Positions 36,055 through 47,051 of a DNA stretch of 64,000 nt are shown here, piece by piece. The stretch is from Liopterus haemorrhoidalis (lineage: Eukaryota; Arthropoda; Insecta; Coleoptera; Dytiscidae): contig OZ020624.1 of the NCBI GenBank assembly GCA_963971575.1, forward strand, positions 9,758,625-9,822,624, written 5' to 3'. The stretch's first letter is position 1. Each line of letters opens with the position of its first letter. The position numbers were made by a program, and so were the translations under genes. The notes beneath the pieces are model-generated. The model did no database searches and was not told where the DNA came from. It was given only the letters and a program-made list of their open reading frames with translations.

Positions 36055-36786
36055 GGTCGTCAAGGATAAAATTTGTAGAAAAAAATGGCAAATTTGGTTG
36101 ATAACTTACAAATAGAAGGAATTAAATTATTCATCAAAGTATGCACCCATATTGTTTATACACTTTTGCCATTTAAGCGGCAGGTTGTACAGGCCGGTGG
36201 TATAAAACCCTGGCGGACGAGAGTCAATGAATACCTGAAAAGCCAGTTTTACAGCATTATCGAAATTAAATTGTTTTCCTATTAAAAAGTTGTCCAAATT
36301 GCAGAAGAAGTGGTAGTCAGTGGCGGCTTCAGTGAGTATGGAGGATGATGAAGAAGTTCCAACTCCAATTCCTGTAGTTTTGCCACAGTCATTTGTGCAG
36401 TGTGTGGTCTAGCGTTATCATGCAATAAGATAGGAGTCGATTTGTTAACTAAAAAAAATAAATTTTTGCATCATTTCGTCCATTTGGTTGCAGTATATTT
36501 CTGCTGTGATCGATGAGCCAGATTTTTGTTTTTTTTTTTTATTTTTGAGTTACCCGTACGAAATTTGGCGAACCAATTTGATATTGTCTGCTGCGTAGTA
36601 ACACTAGAGCCAGATACACTATTAATGTTTCGCGCAGTCTGCGATGCCGTAGTTCCACGTAAGAACTCATACTTCATAATAATGCGAATTTCCTACCATT
36701 CCATTTTCAACAAAATTAATTTTTAAAAAAATGTTTTTGATATTTTTTAGATCAGACAATGATTTCTTTAAACAGGCGAGATGTTT
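36055..36786 (-). pseudogene. mariner-like element remnant, copy 2
   Basis: The 3' terminus GGTCGTCAAGGATAAAATT lies at 36055, preceded by TA. Minus-strand coding pieces run from the N-terminal HTH (MKYEFLRGTTASQTARNIN, then TTQQTISNWFAKFRTGN, about 36560-36677), across an internal deletion near 36450, to PILLHDNARPHTAQM (second catalytic Asp, about 36388-36440), HHPPYS with the expected PD changed to LK, and a C terminus with GFYTTGLYNLPLKW. The 5' terminus is missing beyond 36786. It provides the unoccupied site that proves the insertion at 2671-3497. Confidence 0.85.
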
Positions 36787-36826
36787 AACATGAAATCATC
36801 CACATGGGGCAGTGTCAAGATTCTTT

Positions 36827-37061
36827 ATTTATTTATTTATTTATTTATTTATTTTTTATTAATTTTACATCTGCCTATTTCTGCAACGAGGCTAATCGCC
36901 GATGCCAGGAGCCGAGCTCCTATACCTGGATGAGGGGTGAATGATTGTGAAAATGGCAGTAATGTTAACATGTTATTCTCGCCCGAATAATATCACCAAC
37001 GGGGGCTCGAACCAGCTACCTCACAAATCAGACTGTTTTTACCAGTCAGAACCACGTTGGC
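36827..37061 (-). repeat. tRNA-derived SINE with ATAA tail
   Basis: On the minus strand the element starts GCCAACGTGGTTCTGACTGG. A GGTTCGAGCCC B box lies near 37005-37017, and CCAACG at the start can pair with CGTTGG about 60 bases on, a relic acceptor stem. The body ends in a (AAAT)n tail (plus-strand TTTA repeats at 36826-36860). A 7-bp duplication attcttt flanks it (36820-36826 and 37062-37068). Such elements move with LINE proteins. Confidence 0.75.
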
Positions 37062-37068
37062 ATTCTTT

Positions 37069-37600
37069 AATTGATTATGAAATGAAAATAAAATTGTTAA
37101 TTCTTTTTAATATTTTAAGTTTTAAAAATGCAAATTATCATTATTTTAGATTTAATATTGATTTTATAATCCAGTATGCCAAAAACAAACACATTAAACA
37201 AAAATATTCCAGAATAAACAAGAATTAGCAATCTTTGTTTTTAAATTTCAACGACCTACCTATTTCATTATCAAACTCAAAATCAAGGTTAATCTCCGTA
37301 TCTGAAACATTTAATTTTGTGATCATTGGTTTGGTTCATTAACTATGCATTTTATCGTTGGCCAAAGCTAATAAATTGACGGATTAGGCAAAGAGGTAGA
37401 CATGTGAAACTGTCATGGCCGTCTGTGATGCAGAATTAATTCTAAGGGGACTACTTTACTGGGTTACTTGTTCTTATAATGTTTTCTTCTTTAAAAAATT
37501 CTTTTTTATTAACAGAACAAGAAATTCTACTCTGTATTACTTTGTTAATATTATGATTGTTTTTGCACGAAAAAAAAAAAAAAAAAAAAACTGCAAATAA
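37069..37600. other. No gene; A-run at 37571-37591
   Basis: AT-rich spacer ending in a 21-bp A run just before the next repeat. No coding similarity. Confidence 0.4.
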
Positions 37601-38113
37601 ATATTCATCTATCTATGCATATGAAAATGTTGGCCTCTTTGTCTGTTTGTCTGTCTGTTCATATGTGCGCTTTTCACACGAGAACTACTGATCCGATTTT
37701 CATGAGGTTTTTTTCTCTGTAGCTACGTCATTTAGTCTGTTTTATTAAAATCGGTTGAGTAGTTCCAAAGTTATAATAAAAGTGTGCACGCGGGTAAAAC
37801 TCTATATTTTCTGTAGATATTTAACGTATTTTCTTGAAATTATCAGCAACAATATAGGTTTCGTCAGCGGCAATGTTGATACAATATTCATATACTTCAG
37901 AATTGAAATCAATAGAGTAATACAAAATCTATTTTTTCGGTTTGAATTTATGGCATTTTCTTGAAATTAACATGTATTTCTTCAGTAGCAAACTTGGTAC
38001 ACAATTTATACACTAATCAGGATTGAAAGTATTTTTAAAATCGGCTCTCAATGTTTATAGTATTGTCTTCTGTCCGGTCAAATAATTTCGAGTGGATATG
38101 TTGTAAGTTAAAC

Positions 38114-38594
38114 CAGTGGCGAAGGGAGACATCCGCTAGACTTGCCCTCCCATAAAAAAATAATAATAATAAAAAAAAATACATATATTTTTTTTTTTTA
38201 ATTTAAAAAAATATTTAGGTAAATCTTCAAAAATACATCAAATTATGTTCTATACAATTTTTTGTCCAATGCTTGGTTTACTAGTTACGAATTTTTTTAA
38301 ATTTTAAAGTTTAATAACTTCCGTTTCCGGTTTCGGATTTTAATAAAAAAACAATAGGGTTCTTTCCAATTATTAGGAGAATTTTTTAGTACCAGAACGA
38401 ACTCTTTAAGTTAAACCGTTTTTGAGTTATCGTGCATACACACAGACACACAGACACACACACATACGGACGGCACTTCGAAAATAGGTTTTTTGGATTC
38501 CCTGGACCATGAAACGTGGTCATCCGTCAAAATCTCGACATCGAAAATTTTCGCAATTACAATACTTGCCCCTTATATATTAAGGTTGGGCAAG
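38114..38594 (-). repeat. Interspersed repeat family B, copy 1
   Basis: Bounded by 'agtggcgaaggg' on the left and 'gggcaagt' on the right. Read on the minus strand it starts CTTGCCC...ACCTTAATATATAAGG-style leader (in pieces), then 'GTCGAGATTTTGACGG', a GTGTGTCT microsatellite and a body with 'aacggtttaacttaaag' and 'ccgaaaccggaaacgg'. The leader aligns with that of family A. It lies in tandem with copy 2, separated by aataataaaacc. Confidence 0.75.
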
Positions 38595-38605
38595 TAATAA
38601 TAAAA

Positions 38606-39130
38606 CCAGTGGCGAAGGAAGACCTCCGCTAGACTTGCCCTCCCATAAAAAAAAATAATAATAAAAAAAATACATATATTTTCTTTTTTTAATTTAAAAA
38701 AATATTTAGGTAAATCTTCAAAAATACATCAAATTATGTCGTATACAATTTTTTGTCCAAGGTTTGGTTAACTAGTTACGAATTTTTTTAAATTTTATTG
38801 TTTAATAACTTCCGTTTCCGGTTTCGGATTTTATTAAAATACAATAGGGTTCTTCCCAATTATTAGGAGAATTTTTTAGTACCAGAACGAACTCTTTAAG
38901 TTAAACCGTTTTTGAGTTATCGTGTATAAACACAGACACACAGACACACACACAGACACACACACAGACACACACACAGACACGCACACAGACACACACA
39001 CATACGGACGGCACGAAAATAGGTTTTTTAGATTCCCTGGACCATGAAACGTGGTCATCAGTCAAAATCTCGACATCGAAAATTTTCGCGATTACAATAC
39101 TTGCCCCTTATATATTAAGGTCGGGCAAGT
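38606..39130 (-). repeat. Interspersed repeat family B, copy 2
   Basis: Same structure as copy 1 with a longer ACACAC/GACACA microsatellite (about 38931-39004). The two tandem copies differ by small indels and substitutions. The minus-strand frame rich in Val-Ser-Val-Cys is a microsatellite artefact. Confidence 0.75.
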
Positions 39131-39206
39131 AAAGAATGTAAGACAATAATATAAGATAGCAACGATTTATCCCCGAGCGAAGGCGGGCCAGGGCAGCTAG
39201 TAAGTG

Positions 39207-40399
39207 GTAAATTAAAGAACATTTTAAAAGTAATTACTTAAGACGGTATAGTAATAGTCAGATTAAAAAATAATTGCGTCTTTGATATAAAACTCTCTTG
39301 GGCCGGGATTGGCCCACTTGCCGTAATTTGGAGACTGTACTTAGAGAAACTTGCTATTTCCAAACTAAACTGTGTAAGTTATATGAAGCTTGTACAAAAT
39401 TCCTTCTATCCTTGTCCGACCGTTAGCATGTTCAGGATATTTGATAAGGATCAAACGTCAGTAATATGGAGAATTACTGCGAGTTAGGTATCCGTCCATT
39501 TGAATGTCCTTTAAAGACGTCCGATCGACTCGTTTGAAATGTCATTCCAAGGATTCGTTGAAAATGCTTCATTGCTTACGTATTTAGATTTTGTGAGATA
39601 CGGACAAGAGAATTTTTTCTTTATGTATAGTTACCGTTTTAAGTCGTAAGTTGGCATTATTGGAAAAATGTTTGATGTATGCTTGACAGAATACTATATC
39701 TGTGGGAGATTGTGCTGTTCCTTGTAGTTTTGTTCTAGTTGATACAATGTTGAATATATAAGTATAAGACCAAATACTCTTGTAACATCAGCATTTATAT
39801 AGCAAGGATGTGTTGATATTAAAGTTTACTTAAAAACTTTAACTAATCATGATTTTATAGAGGCATATAAAACTATATAATATTTACTCTTATATTTGTC
39901 GTCTTAAGAGGCGCAATAAACATTGTTGCTATACGCAAAAAAAAAAAAATAACTAACTAACTCTCTTCTTAAGACTCCGTAGATTTAAACAAGAAACTCT
40001 TATATCGTTACTCATGTCTGTCTGTACGATAAAAATTATACACAAACTGGTTGATTTACAGTGTTGAAATTTGACATAATTTTTTGACTATAGAAAATAT
40101 ACAGAGGTATTCTACTAGTACGATTATATAGAGGCAAAATACTGAGACTTCGAAAAACCACATAGCTCGAAAAATAATATTTACAAAAAATACAATTGAT
40201 ATGAAGTGTGAATTTGCACACATTTCAGGATTCTGTCAGTATTTAGTGAGTGATAACAAATTGTGCTGGACAATGGATTTTATAAAACGTTTTTGGCAAA
40301 AATCCTGTTAAAATGCAGGCATTTTAAAAAACTGATTTCCGTTCCTAAATCTACATCTTAATAGGTTCAATTTTATATGACACATAAATATTTAAAAAT
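39207..40399. other. No gene recognised
   Basis: AT-rich DNA. 39980-40230 has a 'gtctgtctgtacgat' word and may be an eroded member of the microsatellite-bearing repeats. Confidence 0.35.
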
Positions 40400-40880
40400 T
40401 TATAATAATTTGTTTCAAGAGCACAAAAATTCGATGTTTTTCGAAAAGCTGATCTGATCAAAAATTCCTGTTGAACTATTTTGTTTCTCATCAATGTACA
40501 ATATTGACAATTTTTTCAGATTTTTAAATGTATCCTTCTGGAAAATAGGGTGCGGAACACTATTTTTTTGACACACTTTTGGAGAAATAAGATTTGTCAA
40601 AAATAAAATTTTGTTTGTGTATCGAGGCATTAAGACGTTTCATTTGATGCCCTACTCAATTTTTTTTTAAATATTTAGTTTTTTATTAAATATATTTATT
40701 GATACTTTTCCAGCAATATGTTTGTTTGAATTCTATACTAATCCTATATATGGGTTAGTAAAGAGTTGTACAAGCAAACCAAATATCGAATTTCTATGTT
40801 CAGCCGTTTGGCTACAATTTCTACCAAACAGACAGACAGATATATGATTTTTTCATACCTATAAAACCCTAGAAAAGAAG
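40400..40880 (-). repeat. Interspersed repeat family F, copy 2
   Basis: An inverted relative of 4471-4908. On the minus strand it runs from 'gttttataggtatg', through 'tctgtctgtctg' and 'agaaattgtagccaaacgg', to 'gaaattcgatatttgg', then the 3' part with 'ccctattttccagaagg' wording and 'aatctgaaaaaatt'. It is longer than copy 1 in the middle. Boundaries approximate. Confidence 0.55.
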
Positions 40881-41135
40881 AAAGATAAATATTTTGTAGA
40901 AATTTTAAATAAGGTCTTTTAAAAAAAATAGATTTAAAGGCGAATTTAATTTGTGTACCATGGCCAAAAAGTAGATATTTTTCGGCCGCATCTAAATTTG
41001 AAGGCCGAGGCACAGCCGAGGACTTCGAGAACAGATAAGAATCTACCTTGATACATCGTGTATATCAATTCTAAATACGTATCATTGGGCAGATTGAGTT
41101 GGATTGGAGGCCAGATATTTAAAAATAATAGCTAA

Positions 41136-41234
41136 CGTGTGGTAGAAATTCTGAAAATTATTTGAGAACGTGGGAAAGTAATTCTGAAAATCATTTAAGA
41201 ACAGAGTAGAGAAATTCTGAAAATATTTTGAGGA
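41136..41234. repeat. 33-bp tandem repeat, three units
   Basis: Three consecutive 33-bp units share the core 'aattctgaaaat' then 'atttgagaac' or a variant, at 41136, 41169 and 41202. They directly precede a G-rich tract (41235-41252). Confidence 0.8.
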
Positions 41235-41279
41235 CGGGAGGGGGGTGGGGGTAGTAATAAAAAAAGGGGCAGAAATTTC

Positions 41280-41345
41280 GTGCGAACTGTTTGAAACGTA
41301 TTGTTGGGCTGGATTCGGCCCGCGGGCCGTAGGTTGGACGCTATT
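41280..41345. mobile_element. Isolated hAT-like right end
   Basis: 'ggcccgcgggccgtaggttgg' wording ending 'acgct' matches the right-hand style of many hAT elements (complement: AGCGTCCAACCTACGG). The 33-bp tandem units just upstream may belong to the same element. No left end identified. Confidence 0.4.
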
Positions 41346-41349
41346 GCAG

Positions 41350-42505
41350 TATATGTTTCGAAAAGTGTCCCTCCAAATATTTTACTCACCAGCCGCTGCT
41401 GGATATTAGTAAATAATGCAGTGCATTATTCATGTAGTTGATAAATAGATATGCGAGGAAAAAACAAAAAGTGATTAAATTTAAATGGCGTTTATCAAAT
41501 GGTTCCAGCCTGCAATAAGTAAAATAGTTTAGAAACATTTCTAAGAAGCGTATTGAACGAGCACAAATGAGAACACGTTGGTTCCAGTATGCACTACCTG
41601 TATATGTAATTATTCACACCTACGTACGCATGATTGTTACATTAAAAATATAAATACAATGAATGGAATCGTTTTCACAAGAGTATATGCCATGTATTAT
41701 TTGTGATGATTGTATATTTTTATTTATAAACTATATTTCATTTCTGTAAGTAATTGAAATAATATTATTACTAATCTTATTTTTGTTCATGGATAAATTA
41801 GATTGATAGCTTTCAATAAATTATTGTCATTTCTGAGAAGCTAATCCTAATTATAACCTTTCCTTCAAGATCTCGCTAATCTTGTCTCGCTAGCTTGATC
41901 TTGATAATATTATTAATAATATTATTTCAGTAAAATTTAATCAAGATTTACTTAAGTAAACAATCGATTTAATTTTCCGGTAATTTATATTAAATTAGGC
42001 AAGACATAATCATATATATTTATATATATAACTATATTACATATAGTATATATGTATATATTATATATTTGTGTTAAACGTCAAATTATAATCCTGCCGG
42101 TAAATGTGATTTTCTCAAAAAATTATTTAGGCTTACCGGCTTAGCATAATCTCATATATTTTCCTTTATGCATTGTTTTTTACATAATATTCCCTAGACT
42201 TATACATACATCAACTGCCCCGCCCCGCTGCGCTCGGGGACAATTGAGCTGCTCGGGTGTAAACAATGTTTAGTGATATTTTCTAATAAGTTAAAATATT
42301 ATTATTATTAAGTACAACAATGGGCAGGCGGCAAAGGTCGATATAGCCCAGAATAAATATATTACAGAGCACATAAACAAATAAAATATGAAAAAATTGT
42401 ACAAAAATAAAAGATACAGACGGTTAACACAATGACACATCACTTTTGTGACCAAGTTAACACAAATATGGATGTAAAACATGATTTATACTATTCCTGA
42501 TAATG
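41350..42505. other. No gene recognised
   Basis: AT-rich DNA with an AT/ATAT-rich tract at 42010-42070 and a short GC-rich word (ccccgccccgctgcgctcgg) near 42220-42240. No coding similarity. Confidence 0.4.
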
Positions 42506-42614
42506 TACGAGGGATGTTTCCTAAATTCTGGGAATTGTGCTATGATTAAATTACGCAGAAATTGGCAATGTTATTGGTGCCAGACAAGTCTTGACATGTT
42601 TATGCAACTATCTA

Positions 42615-42944
42615 TAGTGCGTTCAAAGGTGAGTTTGCAGTATAGCTCTTATGGCAAATGGGATCGGTGTTGCCAAATGTTGTAAAAGTGTCAAATGTGT
42701 CAATTATAATAACATGAAAAACTCGTACGATTTACAAAAATCAACTCTTATAAAACTCAAAATAACACTCAACAAAAACAAATGGCCATTTGTAGAATAC
42801 TGCGTCTTCACAGATCAGCGCGTTTTAGAGCTGGCAACGTCGACAAGCAAGAAAAGGATAGCGTCATTGTGTAAACCCATTAGAGAGTATGAAAAAGAAC
42901 TACTCCATATGCCCCGTACTGCAAACTCACCTTTGAACGCACTA
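42615..42944. mobile_element. TA-target MITE family D, copy 2 (330 bp)
   Basis: Same termini as 18073-18415 (TAGTGCGTTCAAAGGTGAG), flanked by TA at 42613-42614 and 42945-42946. It sits inside the mariner at 42508-43347, so it inserted later. It lacks the internal hairpin of copy 1. Confidence 0.92.
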
Positions 42945-42946
42945 TA

Positions 42947-43295
42947 GAAGACGATCCACGCAGTGGGCGCCCAAGCACGTCGGTAAATGAAAGAAACATT
43001 ACTGCCTCTTTCAGTAGGTCGAAAGAGGACAGGCGAATGACTATTTGTCAAATTAGTGTGCGCCTAGGGATAGGTACACGACAAGTTCATGACATCTTGC
43101 ATGATTGTTTGGGCATTAGCAAGGTTTCGCCGCGCTGGGTGCCAAGGCTGTTGGGACCAGAACAGAAACTCAATAGGAGACACCGAAAAAGTTCTTTCAG
43201 GCGGCTTAAAAAAATTTGTTTATCGTTGGGATAAATGTATTCAGTTAAATGGAGATTATGTTGAAAAACTACATTGTAATATTGACGACCATTAA
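42947..43295 (+). pseudogene. mariner transposase fragments (HTH region and C terminus)
   Basis: Immediately after the MITE the frame reads DDPRSGRPSTSVNERNI, then a second HTH (MTICQISVRLGIGTRQVHDI) and VSPRWVPRLLGPEQK, the well-known mariner linker. It then jumps to the C-terminal segment, which continues in another frame as RRLKKFVYRWDKCIQLNGDYVEK, here in pieces. The entire DD34D catalytic core is deleted. The first HTH lies upstream of the MITE and is much reduced. Confidence 0.85.
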
Positions 43296-43349
43296 TAAAA
43301 TAATAAAAATGATAGCTAAATTCCCAGAACTTTGGAAACATCCCTCGTA

Positions 43350-44687
43350 CAAGAAATATTAGATAGAACTGTGCGTTTTAATGTTGGTCACAATGATATG
43401 AGTGGTATCTTATGTTTACATCTAATGTTTAAAAAATTAATAATAGACTCCAGAAATCAACTCCAGTTATCAACTTCAGCTATCAAATCCAGCTATCTGC
43501 CGGTTTTGTTCCTGCGGCTTATTAATAGTCATCGCAAAACAATCCTTGACAGAAACTTGGAGGCGAAAATTGGCGGCGTTTGAACTAAAATTGTAATATT
43601 GTAGGAATCGTCAGTATTCTAGGGTTACCATATTTTTATCTATGCCACAACCAGTCATAATGGTTGATTCTGCTACATTGTCTGTTAAACTGTTCACTTA
43701 AGCGTGTTCCATTAAATTATTTTGGCGCGTTTATGTTCCTCAGCAACATTATTGGTTACATGCTTTCAAAGTAAGACCATGAGGAGGTAAGGCCGATGGA
43801 TGATGGAAAAGATTTGACAGGATGGTGAATAGCAACTTATCTTATACAGTCGTGTCGACAGACATGTACGCGATAGAGATTCAAATTACCCAAGAATGTT
43901 TTCCTAGTAAAAATTGTTGTAACTTTGGATCTACTGAATTGATTTTAAAAAATCTTTCAATTCTGATTAGCGTATAAATCATGTACCAAATATGTGACTG
44001 AAATAATCCATATTGTCACTGATAATTTTAAGAAAATACGTTAAATATAAACCGAAAAGATGGACACTGCAATGTGTCCGAGCGCACAAATATCATTATA
44101 TCCTTGGAACTATTGAACTATTTTAATTTTGCTAGATAGACGATTCCTTACTCGGGATATACGCAGTAATTCTAGATCAGAACTGAAACTAAACACTGCA
44201 AACACACCATATATTACACCATGTTTAGTTTACTAATTACAAAAGAATTTGAAACACGACTAAGAAAACGCCTTTAATGGTTTTAGGTAATAAATATATC
44301 GAGCACGACCACTCCTCATTATTCCCAGCGTCTATCAATATTCCAGGAAAGTGAAATTTTCGAAAAGCATAATATATAACCAATCGTCAATGTTTTATTG
44401 CTGTGTTCAATGATTAATTACCCATCATGGTTAGCGATATACCGCTAGTATGCGAACGAACAAATAGCAAATACCTGGAGGGCTTAGGAACGTCCAACCT
44501 TAGAAAGTGGTTCCATATCTTCAACTCCATATATGCAACTAGGAATACATACACATGCATAGCTCAAACTAGATATGCACGCAAACCTAAACTAGGATTG
44601 CATCTCAAAACATAGAAGATAATGTACGATATTATATTAGAACATATTTGTAATATTGTTAGAAACAAAAACAAAAACAAATTCATT
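43350..44687. other. No gene recognised
   Basis: AT-rich DNA. Frames at 43332-43583 and 44427-44615 lack any recognisable domain. Confidence 0.4.
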
Positions 44688-45264
44688 CGCTCTAAAATTG
44701 AATACTGTTCAATAGTATGGGATCCCATTTATGAGGTTCAAAAGAATGCCATTGAAAAAGTGCAACATAAATTTTTAAAGTTCATCTACTTTAAAGTTAT
44801 GGGATCTTACCCCCCTTTTCGATCTCTCATATAGTACCCTTCTTAATATTTTTTCCACCAAATCTTTAAGTGAGCGTCGTGAGTTAAGCTCCATAAACTA
44901 TCTTAAAAAATTAGCATCAAATCTAATTGACGATCCACTTTCCTTTCAACGATTAAATTTCCACATCCCATCTTTTCGTACAAGGCATTCCTCACTTTTT
45001 TATCTTCCCCAGGCACATACCAATTTATTCCTTAAATCCCCATTGAACAGGATGTGTTCATATTATGAGCAGAATATAAAAATTGAACTGTTCTAATAAT
45101 TCTAATAATTTTCATGTAAAGTTCTATAAATTTATTCATTTTTGTGTATTATAATTTCTTATGTTTAATAGTTTTTAAGTCTTAATATTGTTAATTATGT
45201 TCCTGTCCAATTTTGGCTATGCTGTTGGGACAGATGTATTAAATAAATAAATAAATAAATAAAA
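44688..45264 (+). pseudogene. LINE 3' end: reverse-transcriptase thumb and tail
   Basis: The plus strand reads RSKIEYCSIVWDP then IEKVQHKFLKFIYFK, the conserved segment after the palm in jockey/CR1-type LINEs ('VRSxLEYxSxVWxP', 'IExVQxxFLRxI'). A frameshift near 44825 leads to LSERRELSSINYLKKLA, then LNFHIPSFRTRHSSLF, and SPLNRMCSYYEQ, with a stop at 45094-45096. A 3' UTR and an (AAAT)n tail at 45239-45262 follow. 5'-truncated; no endonuclease or palm. Confidence 0.8.
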
Positions 45265-45474
45265 ATTGGAAACTACATATTTTATTAAAGACTGTACAAT
45301 ATTAACAAAAAGCAAAAAAACAAGATCAGAGAATTGAAAATTAGCTATAAATAAAGTAGTAAAAAAGCTATAAAAATTAATATCGTATTCTACAGAAGTA
45401 TCCAACCGTATACCGTCTTACACCGCAAGGCACAAAAGCTTAAGGATTGAGTAAAAATATAAGTAATCCTATTG

Positions 45475-45745
45475 AACAGTGGTTCCCAACCTTTTCTGGC
45501 TCTCTTTGTACCCCTCATATTAGAATTTTTTAAAATCTATATAGTATAAAATAAAATAAATAAATAGCAGTGATTTTGCAAGGAGAATGCGAGCAGAGGC
45601 TTCGAAATAGGCGTCATTACGATTTGCAAGATTTGCACTATAAAAAAGTTTCTTGGGGGGCTACAACTATAAACTCCTTGGTGTTTTATCTATTTTTCAA
45701 ATTGGCGCCTATTTCAAGATGGTTTGCCGCACCACGGTTCTGATA
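45475..45745 (+). mobile_element. Truncated hAT-like element
   Basis: Starts CAGTGGTTCCCAACC and T-rich sequence at 45475. The likely right part reads 'tttgccgcaccacggttct' near 45720-45738, resembling an eroded right end, but no 8-bp duplication is visible. Confidence 0.4.
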
Positions 45746-46154
45746 AATTGTTGCATAAAAGCGATGTCATAATAAAATGAACAAACAATGTATATATGTA
45801 TATTTATATTAAAAACTTGATAAATTTAAGTCATTAGATAGTGTTATTTGATAAATTTAAAGTTAAAGATAGTTAAAGTCATTATAAATATAAAGTAAAA
45901 GATAACTTTGAATATATTATTCAAAGACTTTAATTTTAACTTTAACAAATATTCAGTGTGATCCTTCTGCTAATATTGAGGCACCGAGTTTTCTAAAATC
46001 AGATTCAACTGATTGATGATATTTAATTGTAAAAATATGTATCTTTTTCCGCCATTATTAATTTTTTTCCCGTATCTTTAAACGAATAAGCTCGTGCTCT
46101 TGGATGTACTCGTGCCCACACTTGATAATCACTGCTATGGAATATTGTATAGAG

Positions 46155-47043
46155 CAGCGTTTCTCAACCGGGGAGCCGTAAATGCTTCGTTGGGGGGACG
46201 CGAAGTCATACAAGATCGAAACATGAAAATATAATAGCAATGCGCTCAATCTTGCAAGATATAAATTTTATTCATATTCATAAATACGAGTCTTATATTT
46301 ATATTCAGAAAAATATTTCATAACATAAATAAAATAAATATTTTATTTATTATTCTATCTAATTACTTATTTTGACAACTAATTGAAGCTACAGGCTATT
46401 TCAAACGCTTAAGCAGAACTAAATGGAGTATTAAGTTGTCAGTAGCTAACTTTATAATGAGTAAAATAGGCTTTTGCTAAACTGATCAAAAGCAATCAAA
46501 ACTCTAGTTGTACTTTGAAGTAGGTACGACTTAAAAGTTCAATATTTTTTATTATATTTTTTTTATTACTCTCCGAGCCAGATAACTCAATAGTAAGGAT
46601 GCGAATGTGTTTAAATCAAAATATAAGGCACTTTGAACACTTGTAAATAAAAATACTTTACTTTCAAGTCGTTATAGGGAATATAATCGTCATATATATT
46701 ATAGTTTTTTGTCAACAGTAAAAGATACTGAAAAAATGTTTCTTTAAAAAAGTAAAAGTTGTTTCTTTTGAAAAGTCCTATCCAAAGATACTCAATATGA
46801 CATACGTTCCCATATAACAATTAGAAACTGTCCTTAATATCTTGTACTTCTGGAAAATATCAATACTACCATTTAATGTTTTGTATAAATTTTAGTTCAA
46901 AATTTTTCCCAACTTGCTCAACTGTTGTCTTTTCGAGAAAAATCGTGTTAGAAAAATCGAATATATATATATGCATAGGGGGGGCGCAGACAATATTTAT
47001 ATAATTTCGGGGGTCCCATGTCAGAAAAGGTTGAGAAACACTG
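46155..47043. mobile_element. Non-autonomous hAT element, twin 2 (889 bp)
   Basis: Collinear with 26369-27249 over its length. Termini CAGCGTTTCTCAACC and GGTTGAGAAACACTG, flanked by a perfect 8-bp duplication gtatagag (46147-46154 and 47044-47051). Differences from twin 1 are small indels (for example the shortened GC-rich left subterminal part and a 'ttctatctaattac' segment unique here) and substitutions. No transposase. Confidence 0.92.
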
Positions 47044-47051
47044 GTATAGAG

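Larger units (their letters stand above)
37601..39206 (+). repeat. Interspersed repeat family C, carrying two family B copies
   Basis: The left part (37601-38110) has a short GTCT zone, then 'gagaactactgatccgattt' and 'aaaatcggttgagtag'. The right end reads 'ccccgagcgaaggcggg' to 'cagctagt'. I recall this architecture as a recurring arthropod interspersed-repeat type, but the class is not fixed. Two family B elements occupy 38114-39130, and the outer parts flank them, so B apparently inserted into C. Confidence 0.55.
42508..43347 (+). mobile_element. Internally deleted mariner with a MITE inside
   Basis: Termini CGAGGGATGTTTCC...TTCTGGG at left and the complement at right (about 26 bp with 2-3 mismatches) are flanked by TA at 42506-42507 and 43348-43349. 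The element contains transposase pieces (42947-43295) and a complete family D MITE (42615-42944). Subtracting the MITE leaves about 510 bp, far below a full mariner. Confidence 0.88.
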
